From positions 124,001 through 188,000 of the forward strand of contig NZ_AUXS01000016.1 in NCBI RefSeq assembly GCF_001625565.1: a DNA stretch of 64,000 nt. The letters run 5' to 3'. Every line of letters starts with the position of its first letter. Position 1 is the first letter of the stretch. The notes below the pieces were generated by a model. The model was not told the DNA's origin and did no database searches. It worked only from the letters and a program-made list of their open reading frames with translations. Source of the DNA: Pseudoalteromonas luteoviolacea NCIMB 1944 (lineage in GTDB: Bacteria; Pseudomonadota; Gammaproteobacteria; Enterobacterales; Alteromonadaceae). The translations under genes and the position numbers were made by a program. Positions 33,026 to 41,977 of this stretch are shown in pieces.

Positions 33026-33973
33026 TTAGTAATTCCACTGCAGACCAGCAGTGAACGAAACATTCGAGTACTCAATATCAGGCACTCTGAATCGGCGACC
33101 ATTAATTTCTTCAGCAACCGAACTTCTTTCTTTGTAGTAGGCATCGACACCAGCCATAAGCGCAATATGTTGAGCGACTTGGTATCTAGCACCCGTTCTT
33201 GCCATTAAACCCCAGCCGTTAAAGCTGTCAGTTAATGAAGTTGTTTCAAATTTGGTACTTTGAATATGACTATACACCGGCGTACTTAATTCACCTTCGA
33301 CATACCAACTTAGCTTTCCTGCTGAACGAGATAGCTTACTGTCGTAACGTACCCCCAATGATGCAAGCACGCCCATTTGATCTTCTGTGACGGATACAAC
33401 AGATACGATCGATGCGGGGTTATTTTGTAATGCCTCATCGCCGCCTTTTGCCTGACCAGGCAAGTCAAAACGCGCAACGGGATCGTTTTCATCTCTGGGC
33501 AATGCCTGCAAAGCTTGGTCAAACTTCGTCGCTCCGGGATTTACAAATTTAAAGTTTGAGCGCGTAAAACTTGACGTATAAACTCTCATACCAAATGTTA
33601 ACTGTACGGCGGGTAAATAGTTGTAAGCGCCGGTAAATGCAATTTCATTGGCTTTTACTTTAAAATCGTTTTGTTGAACTGCTCCAAACCCTTTTATTGA
33701 CCATGTCTCTGTATTTATATCTGTGGCGATGGTCGCTGCACTGCCGATAAAATAACCCCATTTCTCATCAATTCCAGTATAAGAAAGCTGGCGAATAGCA
33801 GGGTTAGTTACTGAGATTGACTGTGAAAGCTCACCAAAACCAGCCACGTCTGAAAGAGACTCAGTATAATTAATGGTTTCAAAACCCAACCTAATTTCAC
33901 TAAAAGAAGAGTGTGGTGCTGCAAGCGTTGTACAACTACCAAGCAGGCCAAATAATGCGAGAGTATATTTCAT
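33026..33973 (-). CDS. Predicted outer-membrane beta-barrel protein
   Basis: About 315 residues from ATG 33973, preferred over ATG 33979 because AGGAAA sits 5-7 bases ahead of it. A signal peptide (MKYTLALFGLLGSCTTLAA) is followed by alternating amphipathic stretches such as 'GVRYDSKLSRSAGKLSWYVEGELSTPVYS' and 'RTGARYQVAQHIALMAGVDAYYKERSS', and the chain ends 'VSFTAGLQWNY' with a terminal aromatic residue, as expected for a barrel inserted by BAM. No named family is recognised. It lies upstream of the large lipoprotein on the same strand. Confidence 0.7.
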   Translation of the reverse strand: MKYTLALFGLLGSCTTLAAPHSSFSEIRLGFETINYTESLSDVAGFGELSQSISVTNPAIRQLSYTGIDEKWGYFIGSAATIATDINTETWSIKGFGAVQQNDFKVKANEIAFTGAYNYLPAVQLTFGMRVYTSSFTRSNFKFVNPGATKFDQALQALPRDENDPVARFDLPGQAKGGDEALQNNPASIVSVVSVTEDQMGVLASLGVRYDSKLSRSAGKLSWYVEGELSTPVYSHIQSTKFETTSLTDSFNGWGLMARTGARYQVAQHIALMAGVDAYYKERSSVAEEINGRRFRVPDIEYSNVSFTAGLQWNY

Positions 33974-34675
33974 TGCCATTTCCTATGAGCATTTTATCCT
34001 AAAAGATCTTTTTTAAAATTTGGAAATGAATAGTGAACAAACGATAAGGACAGGCAACATACTGGGCATATTATAATCGATACATCACGTATAAAAACGC
34101 GATATAAAAACTCTATCCTTGTGTTCACAGCCCACTTCCTGCTGCGCATTAGATATAAAAACCCCTTTATTTTCAATGCATTTTAATTAAAAACCCAAAA
34201 AAGCGAGAAAAAAACACACTCTATTAAAGATTAGTAACCAAAATAGATACACACTCACACATATGCAACATTAAAAATCAAAAAATCATATTTTATATTA
34301 ATTAAAAATTACTTAAATAATGAACTAAACCAATAAACCACATCCAGATAACTAAACAACCCACAAAGTAAAATTAATATACTTATCAGCCCCCCTTAAT
34401 TTCATCAGGTTCCCTAACCATAAATTTGCTCAAAAAGTTAGGGATGTTTGTGTTGTTAAAATATATTTTTCCCTTTTAAACAATGATCTGACTTTCAGTA
34501 GTATCAACTAACAAAGTCAGCTGCTATAAAATAGCCCTTTTTTGACCCCAAAGCCGACTCGACATATCAAACTCTTTCCTTGTTTATTGTCATAAATCTA
34601 TGACCAGCGATGTATATGCTAGCTCACGTTTTAATCAAAGCATGCCTCTGAGCATTACATAATAAGGAGTTAAAA
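33974..34675. other. Long AT-rich intergenic region
   Basis: About 700 bases, strongly AT-rich, between divergent genes. It contains one clear structure, the inverted repeat at 34411-34444. No convincing coding frame was seen; a 60-codon minus-strand frame at 33994-34176 lacks gene character. Confidence 0.5.
34411..34444. repeat. Inverted repeat TCCCTAAC-N18-GTTAGGGA
   Basis: Perfect 8-base arms at 34411-34418 and 34437-34444, about 230 bases before the phytase-like lipoprotein gene. No T-run follows directly, so it could be an operator pair or a structured leader. Confidence 0.4.
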
Positions 34676-36280
34676 ATGAATAAGGTTAATTTAAGTCTAA
34701 TCGCGTGTGCATTTGTGGGGCTTTTGAGTGCTTGTAGTGGTGATGACGGCAAAGATGGTACAAATGGACAAGCTGGCCAAAATGGTACAGAGGGATCCGC
34801 TGGTAAAGACGGGAATACAGGCCTAACGAGCCTCATCGACCAGCAAGCGATTAACATGGGCGATACGCATTGCTTTTTTGGCGGCGTGGCTGTGCACTCT
34901 GGAGTGGATTTAAATAGTAACGGCGTACTAAATAACAATGAAATCAATCAAACTAATTATGTGTGTAAGCCTTCTGTGCTTTCTGCCAATGGCGTAAAGC
35001 TGCCTTATACGGCAATGAGAAAAGATTTGCAAAACGGTAACGTGGAAGGCAGTGTATTCGAGATCCGTAACGGCGGATATGGTTCAGATATGGTGGCGCA
35101 CCCAAGCATTAAAAATCAATTTTATGCACTCACAGATCGAGGCCCAAATGCCAGTTTCACGGGCGACTACGGCAAAGGAAAAAAATTCCCAACTCCTGAC
35201 TATACGCCGCGAATCGGTCTATTCGAATTGACCGCCACTGGTAAGGTAAATAAATTAAAAGAAATCCTTCTCAAAAGGCCCGATGGCACACCCATTAGCG
35301 GCCTGCCTAACACTTCCGATCTAGGTGGAACCGGAGAGACGCCATACACAGTTGAAGGCCAACCTGTTTTGGTTGATCAAGCTCAGCCTTTTGATCAAAC
35401 GCACAACCCAATTAAGTTGGATGATTATGGATTAGACGGCGAAGGGCTTGTGGCTCTGTCGGATGGCAGTTTTTGGGTGAGTGACGAGTACGGTCCGCAC
35501 ATTGTGCACTTTGATAGCGACGGTAAAGAGGTAGGTCGTATCAATGCATTTTCCCATGATAAACGTGCCACCATTAATTTACCGCAAGAATATGCACATC
35601 GTCGCGCAAATAGGGGCATGGAAGGCTTAGCGATCACACCTGACGAAACAACGCTTGTAGGGATTATGCAATCAACGCTCTACAACCCGGACAAAACAGT
35701 TAAGGCACTCAATATCACTCGCATTGTGACCGTTAACTTGAAAACGAAGCAAATTGGGCAGTTTTTATATAAACAAGAAAAAGCGCAAAACTCCAACTCA
35801 GGTATTGTGGCGCTTTCGAATACCGAATTTTTAGTTATTGAACGAGATGGTGCATTTTATGAGCAAAACCCAGAAGCCATGAAACGCATTTATAAAATTA
35901 ACCTCGAAGGAGCAAGCGATCTTGAACAGATAGCTGAAACAACAGACCTTACGCAAGATCCCAACTTAGGTTTATTGATAGCAGGAAAAACGCTCGAGCA
36001 AACAGTGCAAGAGTCAGGGTGGGATACACTCTCCACGCATGCGATCACGCCTGTTAGCAAGTCTCTGGTACTGGATCTCGTGCAAGAAATCGCATATCCC
36101 CATGACAAGCTTGAAGGTATGTGGCTAATCGACAACAGTCGCCTAGCCGTACTAAACGATGATGACTTTGCTACATGGTCAACAGGTGGTGTTTTGGAGC
36201 AAAAGTACTTAGATGCCGCCAAATCAAAAGTTGACGGCAACACGCTCTACTTATTTGAAAACCTCACACTCGACAAATAA
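34676..36280 (+). CDS. Phytase-like esterase lipoprotein with collagen-like linker
   Basis: The 534-residue lipoprotein has lipobox LLSAC (C20), then Gly at every third position from 22 to 49 (ten consecutive G-x-x units), a collagen-like linker. Residues about 55-100 form a small domain with Cys pair and an EF-hand-like loop 'DLNSNGVLNNNE', resembling a short domain common in secreted bacterial proteins. From about 100 on it matches the esterase-like/phytase-like beta-propeller family (PF13449): 'ALTDRGPNASF', 'LDGEGLVALSDGSFWVSDEYGPHIVHF' and 'NRGMEGLAITPDE'. It may cleave phosphate esters at the cell surface. A UUCG terminator follows. Confidence 0.85.
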   Translation: MNKVNLSLIACAFVGLLSACSGDDGKDGTNGQAGQNGTEGSAGKDGNTGLTSLIDQQAINMGDTHCFFGGVAVHSGVDLNSNGVLNNNEINQTNYVCKPSVLSANGVKLPYTAMRKDLQNGNVEGSVFEIRNGGYGSDMVAHPSIKNQFYALTDRGPNASFTGDYGKGKKFPTPDYTPRIGLFELTATGKVNKLKEILLKRPDGTPISGLPNTSDLGGTGETPYTVEGQPVLVDQAQPFDQTHNPIKLDDYGLDGEGLVALSDGSFWVSDEYGPHIVHFDSDGKEVGRINAFSHDKRATINLPQEYAHRRANRGMEGLAITPDETTLVGIMQSTLYNPDKTVKALNITRIVTVNLKTKQIGQFLYKQEKAQNSNSGIVALSNTEFLVIERDGAFYEQNPEAMKRIYKINLEGASDLEQIAETTDLTQDPNLGLLIAGKTLEQTVQESGWDTLSTHAITPVSKSLVLDLVQEIAYPHDKLEGMWLIDNSRLAVLNDDDFATWSTGGVLEQKYLDAAKSKVDGNTLYLFENLTLDK

Positions 36281-36287
36281 CTGTTTG

Positions 36288-36307
36288 AGCGGCTTCGGCC
36301 GCTTTTA
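36288..36307 (+). terminator. Terminator with UUCG tetraloop
   Basis: AGCGGC (36288-36293), loop TTCG, GCCGCT (36298-36303), then TTTT. It ends transcription of the phytase-like gene 7 bases after the stop, although some read-through to the next gene 23 bases on is possible. Confidence 0.85.
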
Positions 36308-36330
36308 ACCACAATATAATAAGGAAAGTT

Positions 36331-37200
36331 ATGAATTACCAAGCTACTCTCCCCCTGCTTGCTTTTTGCTTCGCAAACATGGCATGTGCCAACCCAGTTG
36401 TCGACTCAAAAGAGTACAAACTCATGTTAAACACGAGCTTATTCACCAAATCAACAGAGTTGTCAGATGTAAATAGCGTATTCATAGAGCTTGCTCCTCT
36501 CGCCCGCCAAGCCACCAGCAAAAATACGACTGGTTCAGTATTTTTGGCAAAAACCCGAGCTGTCACTTTTTATGACGTTATCCATGAATGTACTCTCGCA
36601 AAACTAGGTTATGTGTTTAGAGAAAGAACAGATCAAGATGGATCTGAGGTCACGTTAAAATACCGTCATACTGACCGCTACTTATCTGCATTTGAAGACT
36701 TATCTGCCGACTCTGATGAGGCAAAAACTAAGCTCGAAGCCGACTACAGTATTGCGGCATCAGGAAGCTGGAAGGTCACCTATAGTCATTCTACCAAAAC
36801 CCCTAACACACGTAATATCAATGAAGTAAAAGATATCAACCACCACTTTTTGGGATTTAACCAAGTATATCAGCTTCCAAACTCTCTACCTCTGCAAGCA
36901 GTGTCTGGTATAGCAATCTCTGAATATGTTTACGAAGGCATTGTAATTGACTTGGGTAAACAAAATGCTGAATTTGCACTGACACTTTGGTACACCTCAC
37001 AACAATCAAACACCCCTTTAATAGCCGAATTATCATTTAAGTATCAAGATAATCAAGGTGATTACAGTCAAAAGGTTGTATCGCGTGCTGCCAATTTATT
37101 TGACAAGCTGGCCAGTGAGCACAGTGCGGTTAACCCCCTTAGCCTGACTAAAACTCAGTTTGTTTATCAGTATCAATCCAATTTTTGTGCTGAAGGCTAA
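36331..37200 (+). CDS. Secreted protein resembling the CYTH/triphosphate tunnel fold
   Basis: The 289-residue protein has a signal peptide (ending near 'MACA'). The mature part starts with 'KEYKLML', like the first strand of CYTH proteins; then 'TRAVTFYDV...LAKLGYVFRERT..GSEVTLKYR' follows the CYTH order 'yFDTpd..L...g..lRiR....lTlK', later 'LEADYS', and near the C-terminus 'LIAELSFKYQD', like the closing 'aEiElk' strand. CYTH enzymes hydrolyse triphosphates or polyphosphate, but the usual ExExK is not strictly present (KEYKL), so activity is uncertain. AAGGAAAG precedes the ATG. It follows a phytase-like lipoprotein. Confidence 0.5.
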   Translation: MNYQATLPLLAFCFANMACANPVVDSKEYKLMLNTSLFTKSTELSDVNSVFIELAPLARQATSKNTTGSVFLAKTRAVTFYDVIHECTLAKLGYVFRERTDQDGSEVTLKYRHTDRYLSAFEDLSADSDEAKTKLEADYSIAASGSWKVTYSHSTKTPNTRNINEVKDINHHFLGFNQVYQLPNSLPLQAVSGIAISEYVYEGIVIDLGKQNAEFALTLWYTSQQSNTPLIAELSFKYQDNQGDYSQKVVSRAANLFDKLASEHSAVNPLSLTKTQFVYQYQSNFCAEG

Positions 37201-37530
37201 ACAATTTACCTTCCTCCAACTGTGCTCTATGTAGTGATTAACAAAATTAAAAAACACCACAACAACAATAAAGGCAAATAATTTAACCCCAATCATTGAA
37301 AGGGAATTTATTATTAACCATACTGTAAACACGCTTAGTAAAATAAGAAATGGTGAAATAAAGCTCACGCTAAAGGCTTTATGCAATTAGCGTGATTTTA
37401 TGTTGAATATCTAATTATTAATTCAACGCAAAGCCATATAACCGTCATAAACACATTTAACAATACTAATTTACAGCGTTTTATTATTGTTAATTTGAAA
37501 AGATTAATATCACAATCAAGGAAATCAATT
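37201..37530. other. AT-rich gap with one hairpin
   Basis: 330 bases with an 8-base inverted repeat, CACGCTAA (37366-37373) and TTAGCGTG (37387-37394), followed by ATTTTAT, which may be the terminator of the preceding gene. A minus-strand frame at 37096-37386 predicts two membrane helices but starts with TTG, has no ribosome site and overlaps the preceding gene, so I leave it uncalled. Confidence 0.45.
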
Positions 37531-38478
37531 ATGCACGTTTCTCTTTTGAAAACTTCAGTGTTTTCTGTGGCTATATTGTTCAACTCAATAGCCAGCGCCG
37601 ATGTAACCACTAGAGGTCATGCTTTGACCAGTACCATCTGGAATACCAACAACATTCATGTCTGCTGGGAAAACCTCAATGACTCAACCGCAGCAGATAG
37701 AGCATCAGTACAGGAAGCTGTCGAAAACTCTTGGGAAGCCAATTCAAATTTAAACTTTTTTGGTTGGAATGAATGTGAAAGAAACTCAGACGGTATCAGG
37801 ATTGAAGTGACCGATAACGCAGAACTAGGGCCGCATGTAGACGGATTAGGCACCAGAATACGTGGGCGTCAAAATGGCATGAGTTTAAACTTCACATATG
37901 AGAATTGGGGTCAAAACTGTCAATTCTCCCGCAGGTGGTGCAATGAAGTTATCGCTGTACATGAATTTGGTCATGCCCTTGGGTTTGCTCATGAACAAAA
38001 TAGACAAGACACACCAGATACATGCGATGAGCCTGCACAAGGTGCAAATGGCGATATCGATATCGGTCGCTGGGACTTGAGCTCTGTCATGAATTATTGC
38101 AACCCACAATATAATGGCAACGGCCAACTAAGTGATACGGATATTTTGATGGTACGCACATTTTACGGTCCTGAAGTACAAACTAGCGTATTGTTAGATA
38201 ACGAACGCTATTCCGTATACGTTGGCAGTAACCTGACTATTAACGCTGCCTATTCAATAGAAGATATCGTAGATTCAACCTCTTGGTTGTGGTCTCTAGG
38301 AGATGGAACTAGTTCTAACTCACAGAATTCTGTTACTCATAAATATACCAATAAAGGACGTTACAATATGACGGTGTCTGTATCTGACTCAGAAGGGTAT
38401 TCTGCGGATAAAAGTGCTGAGGTGTATGTTTATGGTTTCGAGGTGTTGCTGCCAGCGATCAATGTGATGATGCTTTGA
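37531..38478 (+). CDS. Secreted astacin/matrixin-like zinc metalloprotease with PKD domain
   Basis: 315 residues from ATG 37531 (AAGGAA 8 bases ahead; the upstream in-frame codon at 37495 lacks a site). After a signal peptide ending near 'SIASA', the protease domain has HEFGHALGFAHEQ, with zinc ligands H144, H148 and H154, catalytic E145 and the Met-turn SVMNY (M187, Y189), which is the metzincin arrangement; 'GFAHEQNR' is astacin-like. Four Cys in the domain (for example in the 'CQFSRRWC' segment) may form disulphides. Residues about 225-300 form a PKD domain ('SWLWSLGDGTSSNSQNSVTHKYTNKGRYNMTVSVSD'). No propeptide is evident. Confidence 0.85.
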   Translation: MHVSLLKTSVFSVAILFNSIASADVTTRGHALTSTIWNTNNIHVCWENLNDSTAADRASVQEAVENSWEANSNLNFFGWNECERNSDGIRIEVTDNAELGPHVDGLGTRIRGRQNGMSLNFTYENWGQNCQFSRRWCNEVIAVHEFGHALGFAHEQNRQDTPDTCDEPAQGANGDIDIGRWDLSSVMNYCNPQYNGNGQLSDTDILMVRTFYGPEVQTSVLLDNERYSVYVGSNLTINAAYSIEDIVDSTSWLWSLGDGTSSNSQNSVTHKYTNKGRYNMTVSVSDSEGYSADKSAEVYVYGFEVLLPAINVMML

Positions 38479-38492
38479 TTTTATAGCAAGTT

Positions 38493-38530
38493 GTGATGCA
38501 GTTATAATTGAAAAGTTATCGCTGCATCAC
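38493..38530 (+). terminator. Hairpin after the metalloprotease gene
   Basis: GTGATGCAG (38493-38501) pairs with CTGCATCAC (38522-38530), 9 bases, 14 bases after the stop. No T-run follows, so termination is uncertain. Confidence 0.45.
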
Positions 38531-38708
38531 GACGCACGCCAAAAATTAATCGAGTCAAAGACCGCGCATTTCTTGTTTTTAAAGTAAATACGTAACTACA
38601 AATAAGTCACAACCGAAATGAACGAGCAATATGCCTTCTGTTCATTCCTTAAAAAATTATAAAAATTTATTCACTCACAAACCTAACAATTAAAACTATG
38701 GAGAGACT

Positions 38709-39038
38709 ATGAAATTTGTTTTTTTATCTACCGCACTTGCTTCGCTTCTTTCTTTTAATGCAGTTGCCGAATGTGCTGGAGTAAGTTGTACGGATGTCAA
38801 AATCACAAGAATTGTTACTTTAGCTAAAGGCGGTGTATCAATAAGTACTTCCGGCGACGAGTCAAAGCTATCATGCGAGGCCGGAAGCTCTGGTTATATA
38901 AAATTACGACCTGAAGATTCAAATTATAACGCCGTGTATTCACTGCTATTAACAGCCCATACTACAGGCCACCCTATTTGGATAAGAACATCAGAAAGTG
39001 GTGAGTGCTCACTCGTCTATGCGGTATCTGATAAATAA
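38709..39038 (+). CDS. Small secreted cysteine-containing protein, unknown
   Basis: The 109-residue protein has a signal peptide (MKFVFLSTALASLLSFNAVA) and a mature chain of about 89 residues with four Cys (CAGVSC near the start, then two more), so two disulphides are likely. The segment 'YNAVYSLLLTAHTTGHPIWIRTSESGEC' has the look of small all-beta exported proteins in which a 'y..lL.A..tG..v.i....C' pattern recurs; some toxin B subunits share this but homology is not shown here. It has its own promoter region and terminator. It follows the metalloprotease gene on the same strand after 230 bases. Confidence 0.65.
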   Translation: MKFVFLSTALASLLSFNAVAECAGVSCTDVKITRIVTLAKGGVSISTSGDESKLSCEAGSSGYIKLRPEDSNYNAVYSLLLTAHTTGHPIWIRTSESGECSLVYAVSDK

Positions 39039-39435
39039 GCTTTAGCCAATGGAACCAATCACTATAGTATAAGGATATACCTAAGGCTTGGTTCTTTTTA
39101 TTATCTACCGGACAGATTTTAATCTTATAAACATACTCTGATAACTACCTTGCTAATGAGTAATGACCTCTCCATCTTAAGCTCCAAAATAATTGCCAAG
39201 GTTAAATTCATTTACATAGTGGGTTCATCAGTATTAACCAAACAGTTGTTTACCACTCTTGCTTAAATCCTTAAAAACATATAGATAACTTAAGACAAAG
39301 TGATACTCTATAGAGAGAAAAAACAGAGCGTCAACCTCACCCTATAAAACACACTTTTTTGCGCTAATTTTATCTAAGTATTGAATTAGCTAAAACGCTA
39401 AATATTTTGTAATTAAAAATAATTAAGAAAGTTAT
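39039..39435. other. Gap with terminator of the small secreted protein gene
   Basis: 397 bases. The first 60 hold the terminator (39052-39099); the rest is AT-rich with no gene seen. Confidence 0.5.
39052..39099 (+). terminator. Rho-independent terminator
   Basis: GAACCAA (39052-39058) pairs with TTGGTTC (39088-39094), with an inner GTAT/ATAC stem, followed by TTTTT. It lies 14 bases after the stop of the small secreted protein gene. Confidence 0.75.
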
Positions 39436-39903
39436 ATGAAAAACGATGTAATAATAAGACAAGCCAATGACGATGATAGGGCTTTTATTTTTGAGCTTTC
39501 ACCTTCTTTAGCTGAGGTTGCCAAATTAGATTGGCATACTGACGAAGCGATTCAAAAAATGCAAGATGATTACATTACACAAATGCTCTCAAAGACATCG
39601 GTTCCAAATATCACTTTAGTTGCTGAGGTTAACAATATACCTCAAGGTTTTGTACATGTGCGAACGCACCAAGATGGCATTACAGGCGAAACATGCGGTA
39701 CCGTTCCACTGCTCGCTGTATCTCCTAATTCTCAAGGGCTGGGTCTTGGGAAGCTATTAATGGCCAGTGCCGAAGAATGGGCCAAAAGCCAAGGGTGTCG
39801 CTTATTACACCTCGAAGTATTTGCCAATAACCTAAAAGCCAACCAGTTTTATGAAAATTTAGGTTTTAAGCCAGAAATGTTACATATGATTAAAAGCATA
39901 TAA
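39436..39903 (+). CDS. GNAT family N-acetyltransferase
   Basis: The 155-residue protein has the GNAT core: 'VIIRQANDDDRAFIFELSPSLAEVA' at the start, 'VPLLAVSPNSQGLGLGKLLMASAEEWAKSQGC' with acetyl-CoA loop QGLGLG, and 'LHLEVFANNLKANQFYENLGFK' near the end. The N-terminal 'ANDDDRaFI..L.PSLAEVA' pattern is shared by a subgroup of small acetyltransferases with unknown substrate. It is a single gene with long AT-rich flanks. Confidence 0.9.
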   Translation: MKNDVIIRQANDDDRAFIFELSPSLAEVAKLDWHTDEAIQKMQDDYITQMLSKTSVPNITLVAEVNNIPQGFVHVRTHQDGITGETCGTVPLLAVSPNSQGLGLGKLLMASAEEWAKSQGCRLLHLEVFANNLKANQFYENLGFKPEMLHMIKSI

Positions 39904-40348
39904 GGTCGTTCTCTACACCTAAGTTTTAGGCAATGTTGTAATCGTTGATAAGACCTAAAAAAAGTATTACGGGCTGCATTTACACTTAATTTGACTAAGA
40001 CTAAGAACAAATGAAAATGACCAAAAAAGTACTCTTTTCATACTAAACAAGTGGAATAAACGGTGTAAAAAGCCGTTGTTTCTCTGTTTCAACATTTTAC
40101 ATACACAATCTCCACAGATAATATCTAAATATAAGTACAGATTTGATTAAAAATATCAAAGATGATACCTAAGTAACGAAACCTTTAGGGTAAAATTGCT
40201 CCACAAAGACAATTATAGCTACAGTAAAAAACCAACCAAAGAATAAATTTAAATAGTTAAAAAACTTTAATAAAATAAACTTCTAACATATTAAATCGGT
40301 AGAGCTTCACATATGAAGTGCAATAATAAAACACAAAGGAAACTTAAA
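39904..40348. other. AT-rich gap, nothing identified
   Basis: 445 bases between the GNAT and beta-helix genes. Very AT-rich from 40080 on; no gene, repeat or hairpin of note was seen. Confidence 0.5.
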
Positions 40349-41977
40349 ATGGAACGTAGAAAGTTTATAGGCGGTGCTTTAACAGGTGCTGCTGTGCTTG
40401 GTTCATTAAAACTACAAGCTGCAACTTCCCCTACAACTGCAACTCCAACGCATAAAAAAGTCATCGATATAAAGGATTATGGTGCAAAAGGAGATGGTTC
40501 TTTAGAAGCAGATGCGGTGCAAAGAGCATTTACTGAGGCTGAGGGAGGCTGTATCGAAATCACTCCCGGCACTTATGCGCTAGAAAAAGAGGTATTTATA
40601 AAGTCAAATACGCTTGTGTTGGGGAAAGGTGGAATCATAAAGTTAGGTGGTAATGCAGCTACACTGCGTTTACATCAAGAAACAGATATCACTCTAGTTG
40701 GTGTAATTATTGACGGAAATGGTTCGAAGTGGAAAAGTAACCAACAGTACACTTTACCTATCCACGATTGTTCAAATATCACAATACGTGATTGTCATAT
40801 TTATGATGGCATTAACTCGGGTATTGGTGTGGGTCCAGGTATCAACCCGAGCAAAAACATCAAGATCATCAACAACCACATTCGCAAAATAGGTTATAAA
40901 GAACATGACCTTATGAGTTTTGCATATGGAAATGGTATAGCGATAACACATGGAGAAGACGTACTGATTGAAGGCAACCTCGTCCATGATATTTATCAGG
41001 TCGGCTGTATCAATTTAGAAGGCACTGCACTGAAAAATATCACAGTCAGTAATAATATTTGTCATACAACCACAGGTAAAGCCGCAGGTATCAAGTGTTA
41101 TGCGGGCGGCGAAGACGTATCCGCTAAAAATGTGCATATCATCAATAACCATTTATATAATATTGGCGACTCAGCGGCGGACTCTGTAGAACCAACTATT
41201 TGGATTGAAGCTGGCCACGGGGTGATTGTTGATGGTAATTATATCTCGGATTGTCCGGGGACAGGTGCAGCTGGTCGCATCCAAGTTTCAACAGATTCAG
41301 TTTCAAGAGTGACCAATAATACCATCAGAGACTGTGACGGTGGTGCTATCTTTATCAACTCTGCTGAGGACATTCTTGTTGAAGGCAATGTAGTCAATTG
41401 TACGGCGCAAACAACGCTATCTGGTCACAATGTACCACTGTATGTCGAATCCATTTCAAGTGGCGAAGGCAGCGTTAGAGTGGTGGGTAATGTAATCAGA
41501 GATGCACCTTATGAAAGCATTATTTTTAACGCACGATCTAGTGGTACGTTAACAGGTAACACTATTATTAGACCTAACCGTAAAAAAGCTAGTTTCTCCT
41601 ATTCCATAGGCTCTCAAATCGGTTTTCAGAACTCCATTGTTGGCAACAATGTCATCGTAGACGATGGCCATTACCAAGGGAACTTCTTCTATAATTTTTC
41701 AGGTGCCGGTCATGCTGATATGATTTATAAACCGGATGTATGGAAAGTACCAAATGTTGAGGTTTTCCCCAAGTACGATGTGAACGCTAACCCGCATTTT
41801 ATTCAATCAGAAATCGCCATTAAACCTAACCCGCCGACGTCTGGATATAATCAAGTTGGTCGTGTCATGTTAACAACCGATCCTGCTAAAAAAGGGTTCG
41901 TAGGTTATATGTGTGTACAAGCAGGCACGCCTGGCTTGTGGAGCGCCTATGGTGCAATTATCAATGATCAAAGTTAG
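40349..41977 (+). CDS. Tat-exported right-handed beta-helix protein (pectate-lyase-like)
   Basis: 542 residues from ATG 40349, chosen because AAAGGAAAC precedes it and it yields a twin-arginine signal ('MERRKFIGGALTGAAVLGSL'); the frame extends 12 codons upstream. The mature part opens with 'VIDIKDYGAKGDGSLEADAVQRAF', the signature of Pectate_lyase_3/GH28-like helices, and continues with many strand turns such as 'NITIRDCHIYDG', 'NIKIINNHI', 'DVLIEGNLVHDI' and 'HIINNHLYNIG'. Likely polysaccharide lyase or hydrolase, or a phage-tailspike-like fold; catalytic residues cannot be placed. Tat export implies folding or cofactor loading in the cytoplasm. Confidence 0.85.
   Translation: MERRKFIGGALTGAAVLGSLKLQAATSPTTATPTHKKVIDIKDYGAKGDGSLEADAVQRAFTEAEGGCIEITPGTYALEKEVFIKSNTLVLGKGGIIKLGGNAATLRLHQETDITLVGVIIDGNGSKWKSNQQYTLPIHDCSNITIRDCHIYDGINSGIGVGPGINPSKNIKIINNHIRKIGYKEHDLMSFAYGNGIAITHGEDVLIEGNLVHDIYQVGCINLEGTALKNITVSNNICHTTTGKAAGIKCYAGGEDVSAKNVHIINNHLYNIGDSAADSVEPTIWIEAGHGVIVDGNYISDCPGTGAAGRIQVSTDSVSRVTNNTIRDCDGGAIFINSAEDILVEGNVVNCTAQTTLSGHNVPLYVESISSGEGSVRVVGNVIRDAPYESIIFNARSSGTLTGNTIIRPNRKKASFSYSIGSQIGFQNSIVGNNVIVDDGHYQGNFFYNFSGAGHADMIYKPDVWKVPNVEVFPKYDVNANPHFIQSEIAIKPNPPTSGYNQVGRVMLTTDPAKKGFVGYMCVQAGTPGLWSAYGAIINDQS

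Noticed and set aside
37096-37386. Minus-strand frame with two predicted membrane helices (96 codons).
   Set aside because: Starts with TTG without a ribosome site, overlaps the 3' end of the CYTH-like gene by 105 bases, and the AT-rich complement easily yields hydrophobic residues.
39904-40348. Search for a tRNA, riboswitch or CRISPR in the AT-rich gaps, including this one.
   Set aside because: No cloverleaf, T-arm signature, repeated spacer or known riboswitch core was seen in any gap by eye.
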